Part shown: positions 8,707 to 15,479 of the stretch, piece by piece
Numbering within the stretch: position 1 is the first letter of the stretch
Layout of the letters: each line of letters begins with the position of its first letter
DNA from: Bradyrhizobium genosp. SA-3
GTDB lineage: Bacteria > Pseudomonadota > Alphaproteobacteria > Rhizobiales > Xanthobacteraceae
Length of the DNA: 64,000 nucleotides
Reading direction: 5' to 3'
Assembly: GCF_004212635.1 (NCBI RefSeq)
Contig: NZ_PSRT01000013.1
Coordinates: forward strand, 1-64,000
Translations under genes and position numbers: made by a program
Notes under the pieces: model-generated
What the model saw: the letters and a program-made list of their open reading frames with translations, nothing else
Databases searched by the model: none
What the model was told of the DNA's origin: nothing

Positions 8707-9837
8707 TCACTTCACTTTCGGCAGCACCTGCTTCACCACCTGCTTGCCTTCGACCACCTCGACCAGGAAGCTCTGGCGGTCGATGTCGCCGGTGTCGCTG
8801 AAGGTGACGTCCATCAAGATGCCCGGCTCGTCGGCGGCCTTGATGGTGAGGCCGTGCAGCGTGTCGGCAAACTTCTTCGGGTCGACCTTGCCCATCTTCT
8901 CGGTGGTGGCCTTCACCATGTAGACGGCGAGATAGCCCTTCAGGCCGTTGTGGTCGGGGACATAATTGTACTTCTTGGAAAACTTCTCGCGGAACGCCTT
9001 GATCAGGTCGACCGGCGCGTCGGTGGTGAGGCCGACATGGCCGCGCGCACCATTGGCGGCATCGCCCGCGAGCTCGATCACCTTCTGGCCGATCAGCGTG
9101 GTCTCGCCCATCAGCGGCGCGGTGACGCCCTGGCGCTTCAACTCTTTCAGGATGCGCGCGCTCTCTTCCTCGTTCAGGTAAACGAACACGGCATCAGGGT
9201 TGGCAGCCTTGATCTTGCCGACGTCGGCGGCGAAATCGGCCTGGCCCGCTTCGGTCGAGAGGTCGGCGACCACCTTGGAGCCGAGCCGGTCGAGCTCCTT
9301 CACGACGACGTCGCGGCCGCCGCGGCCGAAATCATTGTTGACCCAGACCACCGCGACCGACTTCGCCTTTATCTCGTCGTGGATGTATTTGGCGACCTTC
9401 GGCATCGAGGATTGCTGGCCGAACGAGGTGCGGAACAGGAACTTGTTGCCTGCTTGCGTCAGCTCGGCAGCTTCACCGCCCATGATCTGCGCGATGCCGG
9501 CTTCGGCGGCGAGCGGCGCGGTCACCTTGACCGAGCCGGAATAGCCGGGGCCGAGCAGCACATAGGGCTCGGCGTCGAGCGCCTTCTGCACCTGCGCGCG
9601 GGCGACGCCAGGGTTGGACTGCGAGTCGGCGTGGGTGACCTCAAGCTTGCGGCCGAGCACGCCGCCCTTGGCGTTGATCTCCTCGATCGCGAGGTCGATG
9701 CCGTTCTTCCAGTTGGTGCCGACGGTGGCGCCGCCGCCCGAGAGCTCGGCGACGTCGGCGAGCTTGATCGCCTGGGCAAAGGCGCTCGTTGCCGTCATGG
9801 CGGTGAGCAGCGCACCCACCAGTAGCGTTGATTTCAT
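8707..9837 (-). CDS. ABC transporter periplasmic substrate-binding protein (LIV type)
   Basis: A 376-aa Peripla_BP_6 binding protein. The signal peptide ends at TSAFA around residue 21 and the mature part opens QAIKLADVAELSGGGATVG. The ATG at 9837 is preceded by GGGAGGAGAGG; an upstream in-frame start at 9897 would overlap aroE and lacks a site. It sits between aroE and the transporter genes of the same operon, so it is the binding protein of that transporter. The ligand, a hydroaromatic acid such as quinate or shikimate, is inferred from the flanking aroE and quiC. Confidence 0.88.
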   Translation of the reverse strand: MKSTLLVGALLTAMTATSAFAQAIKLADVAELSGGGATVGTNWKNGIDLAIEEINAKGGVLGRKLEVTHADSQSNPGVARAQVQKALDAEPYVLLGPGYSGSVKVTAPLAAEAGIAQIMGGEAAELTQAGNKFLFRTSFGQQSSMPKVAKYIHDEIKAKSVAVVWVNNDFGRGGRDVVVKELDRLGSKVVADLSTEAGQADFAADVGKIKAANPDAVFVYLNEEESARILKELKRQGVTAPLMGETTLIGQKVIELAGDAANGARGHVGLTTDAPVDLIKAFREKFSKKYNYVPDHNGLKGYLAVYMVKATTEKMGKVDPKKFADTLHGLTIKAADEPGILMDVTFSDTGDIDRQSFLVEVVEGKQVVKQVLPKVK

Positions 9838-9893
9838 CGTCCTCTCCTCCCGTTTCAAATCTTGCAAGCGGCCTTGTGCCCGGCCGCTTCGTC

Positions 9894-10772
9894 TCAAGCT
9901 GCCTGATAGGCGGCGCTGCGCGCGGCCATCACGGTATCAAAAGCCTCTCCCATGATCTCGGTCGATGGGGCAAGTCCGGTGAACAGTTCGAAGGCGTCGG
10001 CGGCCTGGTAGATCGCGAGCTCGCGGCCGGTCATGATCCGAGCGCCTTTCTCTCGCGCTGCGGCAAGCAGCGGCGTGATCAGCGGCGAATAGACGGCATC
10101 GGCGACCCACAGGTCTGCCCTGAGCAGCACGGCCGGCACTGGCGTGTCGCGGTTCGGCAGCATGCCGACCGGCGTGCCGTTGACGAGGCCGGTTGCGCCA
10201 TCGAGCGCATCCTCGACGCTTCCGGCCATCCTCGCGCCGCCCCGCCTGGCAAGCAGCGAGGCGAGTTTCTCGGCGCGCGCAGGTTCGCTGTCAAAAATGC
10301 GGATGTCGGTCACGTCCAGGCTCGCCAGCGCAAACGCGATCGCCTTGCCGACGCCGCCGGCGCCGATCACGGCAACGGCGTTGGCTGACGGGGCCAGCAG
10401 CGGGGCCACCGCGCGCGCAAAGCCCGTGGTGTCGGTGTTGTGGCCGGTTAGCCGGCCGTCCCTGACGACGACGGTGTTGACCGCACCCATGGCGGCAGCG
10501 CCTGGCGCCAGCGCGTCAAGCAGCGGGACCACGGCTTCCTTGTAAGGGTAAGTGACGTTGACGCCGGCAAAGCCGAGCCGTCGCACGCCTTCGAGCATCA
10601 AACTGAGCCCGGCCGCGTCGGCGCCGGCCACTTCGATGAGCTGGTAGTGGCCGCGCAGGCCAAGCGCCTCGGCGGCGCGCTCATGCATGGCGGGGGACGC
10701 GGAATGCGCGATCGGCGCGCCGATCAGGCCGGTGAGAAGCTTCTTGCTGGCGGCGTATCCGCGCTTCGACAT
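9894..10772 (-). CDS. aroE: Shikimate/quinate dehydrogenase, probably catabolic and NAD-dependent
   Basis: A 292-aa member of the shikimate dehydrogenase family. The substrate-site motifs are intact: AHSASPAMH near residue 22, NVTYPYKEA with the catalytic lysine, GAVNTVV and GHNTDTTGF. The nucleotide fold has GAGGVGKAIA followed by RIFDSEPARAEKL. Biosynthetic AroE proteins usually have an N-R-T motif at that position to hold the NADP phosphate; the aspartate here favours NAD. With quiC and an importer downstream, the likely role is oxidation of imported shikimate or quinate to dehydroshikimate or dehydroquinate, not aromatic biosynthesis. It is the first gene of the operon, downstream of a LysR gene. 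Confidence 0.85.
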   Translation of the reverse strand: MSKRGYAASKKLLTGLIGAPIAHSASPAMHERAAEALGLRGHYQLIEVAGADAAGLSLMLEGVRRLGFAGVNVTYPYKEAVVPLLDALAPGAAAMGAVNTVVVRDGRLTGHNTDTTGFARAVAPLLAPSANAVAVIGAGGVGKAIAFALASLDVTDIRIFDSEPARAEKLASLLARRGGARMAGSVEDALDGATGLVNGTPVGMLPNRDTPVPAVLLRADLWVADAVYSPLITPLLAAAREKGARIMTGRELAIYQAADAFELFTGLAPSTEIMGEAFDTVMAARSAAYQAA

Positions 10773-10862
10773 GGTTCGCTATCGTCTCGTTGGGAGTGTC
10801 CGGTCCCGGCCATTAGCGGGGAAATCCGCGCAATTCCAGCTGCGACGATAGTCTTTCCCCGG

Positions 10863-10907
10863 CCTAACACAATTACCCTTTTATCCAGCAAACCTAACAT
10901 AATGTTA
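10863..10907. promoter_or_regulatory. Candidate LysR operator / promoter region of the aroE-quiC operon
   Basis: Two direct copies of CCTAACAYAAT at 10863-10873 and 10893-10903 are offset by exactly 30 bp, about three helical turns. The second copy is part of a perfect 6-1-6 palindrome TAACAT-A-ATGTTA at 10895-10907, which overlaps the stop codon of the LysR gene. They lie 91-135 bp before the aroE start. Assignment to the neighbouring LysR protein is inference. Confidence 0.4.
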
Positions 10908-11843
10908 TTTCTTCCGCCCGCGTGCCGAACCGGCCTTGCCGTTGCCGCGGGACGGCTCGACCGCGCGCATCTCGGCGCGCAGAGCGTCGATGAAGTACTC
11001 GGCATGGAGCGACAGCGGCGCGCCGCGCTTCACTGCGATGTAGGTGTCGAACCGCGTCGGCTCGGTGATCTTCAAAAGCTCGATTCCGGGATAGCCGCCA
11101 TGGGCCACCGTGAACTGGTCTATGATGGCGATGCCGAGCCCGGCCTTCACCAGCGCGCAGACCGTGGTGCCGAAGCGCGCGCGGATGGTGATGTTGTAGT
11201 CGAGCCGGTTGCGCGCGAAGATCCCGGCCATGATCCGCCCGTAGGGATCGTTGGGATCGATCCCGATCAGCGGATAGCGGGTGATCTCGGCGGCGGAGAC
11301 CTGCTTGCGGCCGGCAAGCTCGTGACCCGGCGGCACGATGCAATAGAGCTCGCCCGAGGCGAGCGGCATGAAGTCGAGCCCGGAATGCTCCAGCCGGTAG
11401 CTCATCGCCACGCACTCGCCGCGGCCGAGCATCAGATAGTCGATGGCTTCCTCGAGCTTGAGGATGTTGATGTCGATGCCGAGATCAGGATAGCGGCGGC
11501 GGACGCGCTCGATCGCGCGCGGCACCATCACCTGCGAGATGCTCGGCACCGAGCCGATGCGCAGCTCCGACAATCCGCCGCGGCCGATCTTGGAGATGAT
11601 CTCGGAGAGATCGTCGACCTTCTTGTAGACGCCGTTGATCTGCTCGAAGATGTTCTCGGCTTCCGGCGTCGGGAAGTAGCGCCCGTTTTGGCGCTGGAAG
11701 AAGCGGATGCCGAGCGAGCGCTCGGTGTATTTGACGAGGCGGCTGATCCCCGGAGCCGAGACGTTGAGCAGCTTCGCCGCGCCGCCGATGGTGCCCGTCA
11801 CCATCACGGCACGGATCACTTCGACCTGGCGCAGCGTCATCAT
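10905..11843 (-). CDS. LysR-family transcriptional regulator
   Basis: A 312-aa regulator with the LysR layout. An N-terminal winged helix-turn-helix (TLRQVEVIRAVMVTGTIG, then KLLNVSAPGISRLVKY) is followed by a periplasmic-binding-protein-like inducer domain. The helix has SAPGISRLV in place of the more usual SQPAVSRQI. It lies just upstream of, and in the same direction as, aroE, with 132 bp between, so it probably controls the aroE-quiC operon in response to a hydroaromatic acid. Two adjacent ATGs are possible; the second, at 11840, is better spaced from AGGA. The C-terminal tail is rich in lysine, glycine and arginine. Confidence 0.87.
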   Translation of the reverse strand: MMTLRQVEVIRAVMVTGTIGGAAKLLNVSAPGISRLVKYTERSLGIRFFQRQNGRYFPTPEAENIFEQINGVYKKVDDLSEIISKIGRGGLSELRIGSVPSISQVMVPRAIERVRRRYPDLGIDINILKLEEAIDYLMLGRGECVAMSYRLEHSGLDFMPLASGELYCIVPPGHELAGRKQVSAAEITRYPLIGIDPNDPYGRIMAGIFARNRLDYNITIRARFGTTVCALVKAGLGIAIIDQFTVAHGGYPGIELLKITEPTRFDTYIAVKRGAPLSLHAEYFIDALRAEMRAVEPSRGNGKAGSARGRKK

Positions 11844-12226
11844 GTCCTGGGCATCCGAAGCATGATCGTGATGGCGATCATCTCACGAGAGCCGAGATGT
11901 CATCCAGCGGCAAATGACTGTCAATATGGACGAAGGAGGCAAGTTGCTCTCGTGTCCCGGACGCGCCGCAACGCCTTTAGCGTTGCGGCGCCGAGCCGGG
12001 ACCCATGTCGCGGCGATTGCTCCTGGCGGTATGGGCCCCGGCTCTGCAGCGCATCGTCGAAGAGACGCTGCGCTGCGTCCGGGGCACGAGTGTGCGGCTG
12101 GTGTCCTCAAGCTTCCCGCTCCGGAAGCGGGAGAAGGGAAGGCAACGGTCAAACTGTTTCGACGAAAATCGGCACGTTCAAGGGCGTCGCTCGCGCTGGG
12201 CGCGTCGTTTGCTGCGGCTGCGTTGG
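11844..12226. other. Intergenic region with a family-C repeat and a short stem-loop
   Basis: Holds the family-C repeat at 11952-12089 and a stem around CTTCCCGCTCCGGAAGCGGG near 12113-12132. No coding region is supported; the plus-strand ORFs here run through the repeat. Confidence 0.55.
11952..12089. repeat. Intergenic palindromic repeat, family C
   Basis: Outer arms TGTCCCGGACGCG and GCGTCCGGGGCAC, inner arms GCCGGGACCCATG and ATGGGCCCCGGC. The same plan occurs at 23684, 29433, 31053, 32197, 39287, 43600 and 46949. Confidence 0.7.
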
Positions 12227-12403
12227 CTAGCTCGCCGGGCCCTCGGGCAAGAGGCTGTCCGCCAGCTCCGCGCGCTCGCTTTGCAGCACCTCGCGCGCGA
12301 ACTCGATGATCTTCTGCTTGTTTGCCGTTTGGCGGACGGCGAAAAACACGCGGTTCAATTCCAGGCCGAGCACGCTGTTGAGAGCGATGTCCTCGTCTTG
12401 CAT
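12227..12403 (-). CDS. Small hypothetical protein, 58 aa, divergent from bjaR
   Basis: A 58-aa frame starting MQDEDIALNSVLGLELNRVF and ending LADSLLPEGPAS. It is predicted to be largely helical and has no cysteine. Codon use is strongly GC at third positions, like neighbouring real genes, and the frame ends exactly where repeats begin. It has only a weak purine stretch before the ATG. I recognise no family. It stands 168 bp from, and divergent to, the quorum-sensing receptor gene. It could instead be a chance ORF in GC-rich DNA, but the even hydrophobic/charged spacing looks protein-like. Confidence 0.5.
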   Translation of the reverse strand: MQDEDIALNSVLGLELNRVFFAVRQTANKQKIIEFAREVLQSERAELADSLLPEGPAS

Positions 12404-12570
12404 CGTGGTTTTCCCGCTACGGACGCGTTCAGGTGTATCTTGACCTCACTTCTTCCACAAGTAGATTAAATCTTCGGTGCGACGGAACACCGGCATACTA
12501 CGGGAGCAGCGAATTGAGGCAGCCCCCAAATACGTGCTATACGGCAGGGCGAGGGTCAGGAAACGCACTG

Positions 12571-13299
12571 ATGTCCGCCGTAGACTATGGCCGGGAGGCG
12601 CTCGACTTCATCGAAGGCCTGGGAGCCTATACCAAGGTTCCGGACGCCATGGACGCGCTTGCAACCGCGTTCGGCCGATACGGTTTCGAGCATATCATCG
12701 TAACGGGCTTGCCGAATCCCGATCAGCGCTTTTCCCAGATGGTGCTCGCCAAGAAGTGGCCGGCGGAGTGGTTCAACCTCTACATCCAAAAGAGCTACGA
12801 CCGTGTCGACCCCGTGATCCGCAAATGCCGGCAGACGGTGAACCCTTTCGAGTGGTCTGAGGCGCCGTATGATCCGGAGCTGGAGCCGGGTGCGGTGGAG
12901 GTGATGCGGCGCGCCGCCGATTTCCGCATGTCCCGCGGCTTCGTCGTGCCGATCCACGGCTTGACCGGGTACGAGGCCGGCGTCTCGCTCGGTGGCGTCC
13001 ACCTCGATCTCAACGCGCGCAGCAAGCCGGCGCTGCACCTGATCGGGATGTACGGCTTCGATCACATTCGCCGTCTGCTCGATCCGGCGCCGCATCCGTC
13101 GATGCGCCTGACCCCGCGCGAGCGCGAGGTGATCGCCTGGGCGTCGCAAGGCAAGTCCGCCTGGGAGATCGGCGAGATCCTGCATATCACGCAACGCACT
13201 GCGGAAGAGCATCTTGCAACTGCCGCGCGCAAGCTCGGTGCCGTCAACCGGACGCATGCGGTCGCGATCGCGATCCGCCACAGAATCATCAATCCCTGA
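12571..13299 (+). CDS. bjaR: LuxR-family quorum-sensing receptor (BjaR-like)
   Basis: A 242-aa protein with an N-terminal autoinducer-binding domain (about residues 15-165) and a C-terminal LuxR/GerE helix-turn-helix from about residue 175 (LTPREREVIAWASQGKSAWE, then TEEHLATAARKLGA). Length and layout match BjaR of Bradyrhizobium, which senses isovaleryl-homoserine lactone. The ATG at 12571 follows AGGAAA; the upstream in-frame extension to 12433 is AT-rich leader. The synthase gene follows on the same strand after 86 bp that contain a palindrome. Function is inferred from family and position. Confidence 0.88.
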   Translation: MSAVDYGREALDFIEGLGAYTKVPDAMDALATAFGRYGFEHIIVTGLPNPDQRFSQMVLAKKWPAEWFNLYIQKSYDRVDPVIRKCRQTVNPFEWSEAPYDPELEPGAVEVMRRAADFRMSRGFVVPIHGLTGYEAGVSLGGVHLDLNARSKPALHLIGMYGFDHIRRLLDPAPHPSMRLTPREREVIAWASQGKSAWEIGEILHITQRTAEEHLATAARKLGAVNRTHAVAIAIRHRIINP

Positions 13300-13308
13300 A
13301 ATCCTCGC

Positions 13309-13330
13309 CTACTGGGAAATTTCCCAATAG
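13309..13330. promoter_or_regulatory. Candidate lux-box-like operator before bjaI
   Basis: A 22-bp palindrome: CTA-C-TGGGAAATTTCCCA-A-TAG, with a perfect 14-bp core at 13313-13326 and one mismatched pair. Its centre is 66 bp before the bjaI start. Size, symmetry and placement are those of a lux box, and the neighbouring BjaR is the obvious binder; binding itself is inferred. Confidence 0.7.
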
Positions 13331-13385
13331 TCGACTTTGCCTTTTTCGCTGAGGCTCCCCCTCATTTCGAGCCATGGGGGAGTTC

Positions 13386-14042
13386 ATGATTCATGTGATT
13401 TCTGCCGTCAATCGGCACCTCTACGAAGACGTTCTCGAACAGTATTTTCGGGTTCGTCACGAGATTTTTGTCGAGGAGCGGAAATGGGAGGCGCTACGCA
13501 AGCCCGACGGCCGCGAGATCGATAGCTACGACAATGAGGACGCGGTCTACCTGCTGGCTCTCGAAAACCGGCGGGTGCTCGGCGGCTCCCGCCTGTATCC
13601 CACCACCAGGCCGACGATGATGAGCGAGGTCTTCCCGCATCTCGCGGCGGTGCGTGGTTGCCCGTCGGACCCGCTGGTCTGGGAGTGGTCGCGCTTCTTC
13701 GTGTCGCGCGAGCGCCGCGACGGGGCGTTCAATCTGCAATTGATGGCGGCTGCGCAGGAGTTCTGTCTCTATCAGGGCATCGAGCGTCTCTGTCTCGTCA
13801 TGGAGACATGGTGGTTGCCGCGCTTCAACGACATCGGATTCGTCGTGACGCCGCTGGGATTGCCGGCGCTGGTGGAAAATTCCTGGACCATGGCGGCAAC
13901 GATCGAGGTCCGTCAGGAGTCGCTCGATGTCGTGCGCGACCGTATCGGAATGACGAGCGTCGTCCAGCAGGACGGTCCGCGGATCGACTGCATTGCCCGT
14001 GCCAACCTCCGCGGCCTTGCCGCGCAACGAAAGAGCGCCTGA
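13386..14042 (+). CDS. bjaI: Acyl-homoserine-lactone synthase (BjaI-like)
   Basis: A 218-aa LuxI-family autoinducer synthase that joins S-adenosylmethionine to an acyl donor. The conserved LuxI positions are visible: RVRHEIFVEERKWE (R..F.....W), DSYDNEDAVYLLA (paired acidic residues), GGSRLYPTT and WEWSRFFV. The homologous BjaI uses isovaleryl-CoA rather than acyl-ACP and makes isovaleryl-homoserine lactone; I infer the same here. I prefer the ATG at 13386, which has GGGGGAG four bases upstream, over the ATG at 13374, which would include that site. A 72-aa gene follows after one base, so the two are translationally coupled. Confidence 0.9.
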   Translation: MIHVISAVNRHLYEDVLEQYFRVRHEIFVEERKWEALRKPDGREIDSYDNEDAVYLLALENRRVLGGSRLYPTTRPTMMSEVFPHLAAVRGCPSDPLVWEWSRFFVSRERRDGAFNLQLMAAAQEFCLYQGIERLCLVMETWWLPRFNDIGFVVTPLGLPALVENSWTMAATIEVRQESLDVVRDRIGMTSVVQQDGPRIDCIARANLRGLAAQRKSA

Positions 14043-14043
14043 T

Positions 14044-14262
14044 ATGTCGAACTTGATGCGGGACAGCCAGATCATGGCGCAGACCAACGACGAGAACCTC
14101 GGCTACATGTCCGACATGGCGCTGGAACTGGCGCAGATGGCGGACGATTCCGGATTGGCGACGCTGGCCTACCTGTTCCGGATGGCCGCGCTGGAGGCCT
14201 CGACGGCCAACAGCGTGCTCGCCGAACCGGACGACTTTCCCCAGCAGATGACGTCGCACTAG
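14044..14262 (+). CDS. Small protein co-transcribed with bjaI, 72 aa, function unknown
   Basis: A 72-aa, acidic, methionine-rich protein (MSNLMRDSQIMAQ..., then MALELAQMADDSGLATLAYL) predicted to be mostly alpha-helical, with an acidic PDDF tail. It has no signal peptide or membrane segment. The start codon lies one base after the bjaI stop and a terminator follows at 14339, so it is the last gene of the bjaI transcript. I do not recognise a characterised family. Tight coupling to the signal synthase suggests a role in quorum sensing or in acting on its output, but that is inference. Confidence 0.75.
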   Translation: MSNLMRDSQIMAQTNDENLGYMSDMALELAQMADDSGLATLAYLFRMAALEASTANSVLAEPDDFPQQMTSH

Positions 14263-14338
14263 ACGCATCTCTCGCCGAATTTCGACGTTCGCACCCTCCC
14301 TCGGCCTGCCGGGGGAGGGTGATCGTTTGGGTGCGGCA

Positions 14339-14368
14339 GGTTGCCCCATGCCGCGCGGCAACCTTTTT
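14339..14368 (+). terminator. Rho-independent terminator of the bjaI operon
   Basis: Seven-base-pair stem GGTTGCC / GGCAACC with an 11-base loop, followed directly by TTTTT. A second weak stem CCCTCC / GGAGGG lies just before it at about 14294-14319. Confidence 0.7.
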
Positions 14369-14418
14369 GCATCGCAGAGCAAGTTTCGGCCGCGTGCGCC
14401 GAGATGCAACAAAGTGCA
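14367..14418. promoter_or_regulatory. Candidate BoxR operators before the benzoate transporter operon
   Basis: Three TGCA boxes at 14368, 14405 and 14415. The last two form AGATGCA-ACAAAG-TGCATGT, a near-palindrome with TGCA centres 10 bp apart, matching the perfect version before boxC at 27671-27690. BoxR/BzdR-type regulators of aromatic pathways are reported to recognise TGCA-containing operators. Assignment is inference from the shared motif. Confidence 0.6.
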
Positions 14419-14561
14419 TGTTTGGTGGCAAATCGCTCTTGCCTCGGAACGATACTGCCATTACCCATTTTTCGGCCTTGAACAGGCAGGGGGAGCTCTT
14501 TCACTGATGGCGACTGTGTTCGAACATCGGCGCGACACCGCGTGCGCCTGAAAGAGTCTTG

Positions 14562-15479
14562 ATGCTGCTCGTCGTCGAACAGTTCTTGAACGGTTTGCAG
14601 TTCGGCCTGCTGCTGTTTCTGCTCGCCGCCGGCCTGACGCTGGTGTTCGGGATCATGGATCTCGTCAACCTCGCGCACGGCTCGCTCTACATGATGGGCG
14701 CCTATTTCGCCGCGACCTTCGCGGCCTGGACCGGCAGCTTCCTGCTCGGTGCGCTGCTGGCGCTGGGCGCGACGCTGGTGCTCGGCATCGTGCTCGAGAT
14801 GAGCGCGCTGCGCCATCTCTACGGGCGAGACCATCTCGACCACGTGCTCGCAACCTTCGGCCTGATCCTGTTCTTCAATGAAGCCGTGCGGCTAATCTGG
14901 GGCCCGGCCGGCCTTGCGCTGCCGCTGCCGGCCTGGCTCACCGTGCCGGTGCCGATCCTGCCCGGCATCCACTACCCCGCCTACCGCCTCGCCATCATCG
15001 TCGTCGCGCTGCTGGTGGCGCTGTTGCTCTATCTCGGCGTGATGCGCACGCGCATCGGCATGCTGATCCGGGCCGGCGCCTCCAACCGCGAGATGATCGG
15101 CGCGCTCGGCATCAACATCAAGCTGCTCTACACGCTGGTGTTCGGCTTAGGTGCCGCGCTCGCGGGCCTTGCCGGATTGATGCAGGCGCCGATCCTCACC
15201 GTGCAGATCGGCATGGGCGAGAACATCCTGATCCTCGCCTTCGTCATCATCGTGATCGGCGGCATCGGCTCGATCCGCGGCGCGTTCCTGGCCGCGATCT
15301 TCGTCGGCATGATCGACACGCTCGGCCGCGCCTTCCTGCCCAACCTGTTGCGGCAGGTGCTGAGCGGCGCCGCGGCCTCCACCGCCGCGCCCGCGCTGTC
15401 GTCCATGCTGATCTACCTCCTCATGGCGATCGTGCTGGTGGTGCGGCCGGAGGGGCTGTTTCCGGCCAGTCGTCGATGA
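14562..15479 (+). CDS. livH: LIV-type ABC transporter permease (LivH-like), benzoate module
   Basis: A 305-aa permease with the family opening FLNGLQFGLLLFLLAAGLTL and a NLAHGSLYMMGAYFA segment; about eight hydrophobic segments. The ATG at 14562 is used rather than the TTG one codon earlier. It begins a tightly overlapping livH-livM-livG-livF set with no binding-protein gene. The operator-like TGCA boxes upstream are shared with boxC, so benzoate or a related aromatic acid is the likely substrate (inference). Confidence 0.87.
   Translation: MLLVVEQFLNGLQFGLLLFLLAAGLTLVFGIMDLVNLAHGSLYMMGAYFAATFAAWTGSFLLGALLALGATLVLGIVLEMSALRHLYGRDHLDHVLATFGLILFFNEAVRLIWGPAGLALPLPAWLTVPVPILPGIHYPAYRLAIIVVALLVALLLYLGVMRTRIGMLIRAGASNREMIGALGINIKLLYTLVFGLGAALAGLAGLMQAPILTVQIGMGENILILAFVIIVIGGIGSIRGAFLAAIFVGMIDTLGRAFLPNLLRQVLSGAAASTAAPALSSMLIYLLMAIVLVVRPEGLFPASRR

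Noticed and set aside
12433..12570. Upstream in-frame extension of the LuxR receptor
   Set aside because: AT-richer leader without a ribosome site; the 242-aa form from 12571 matches the family length.
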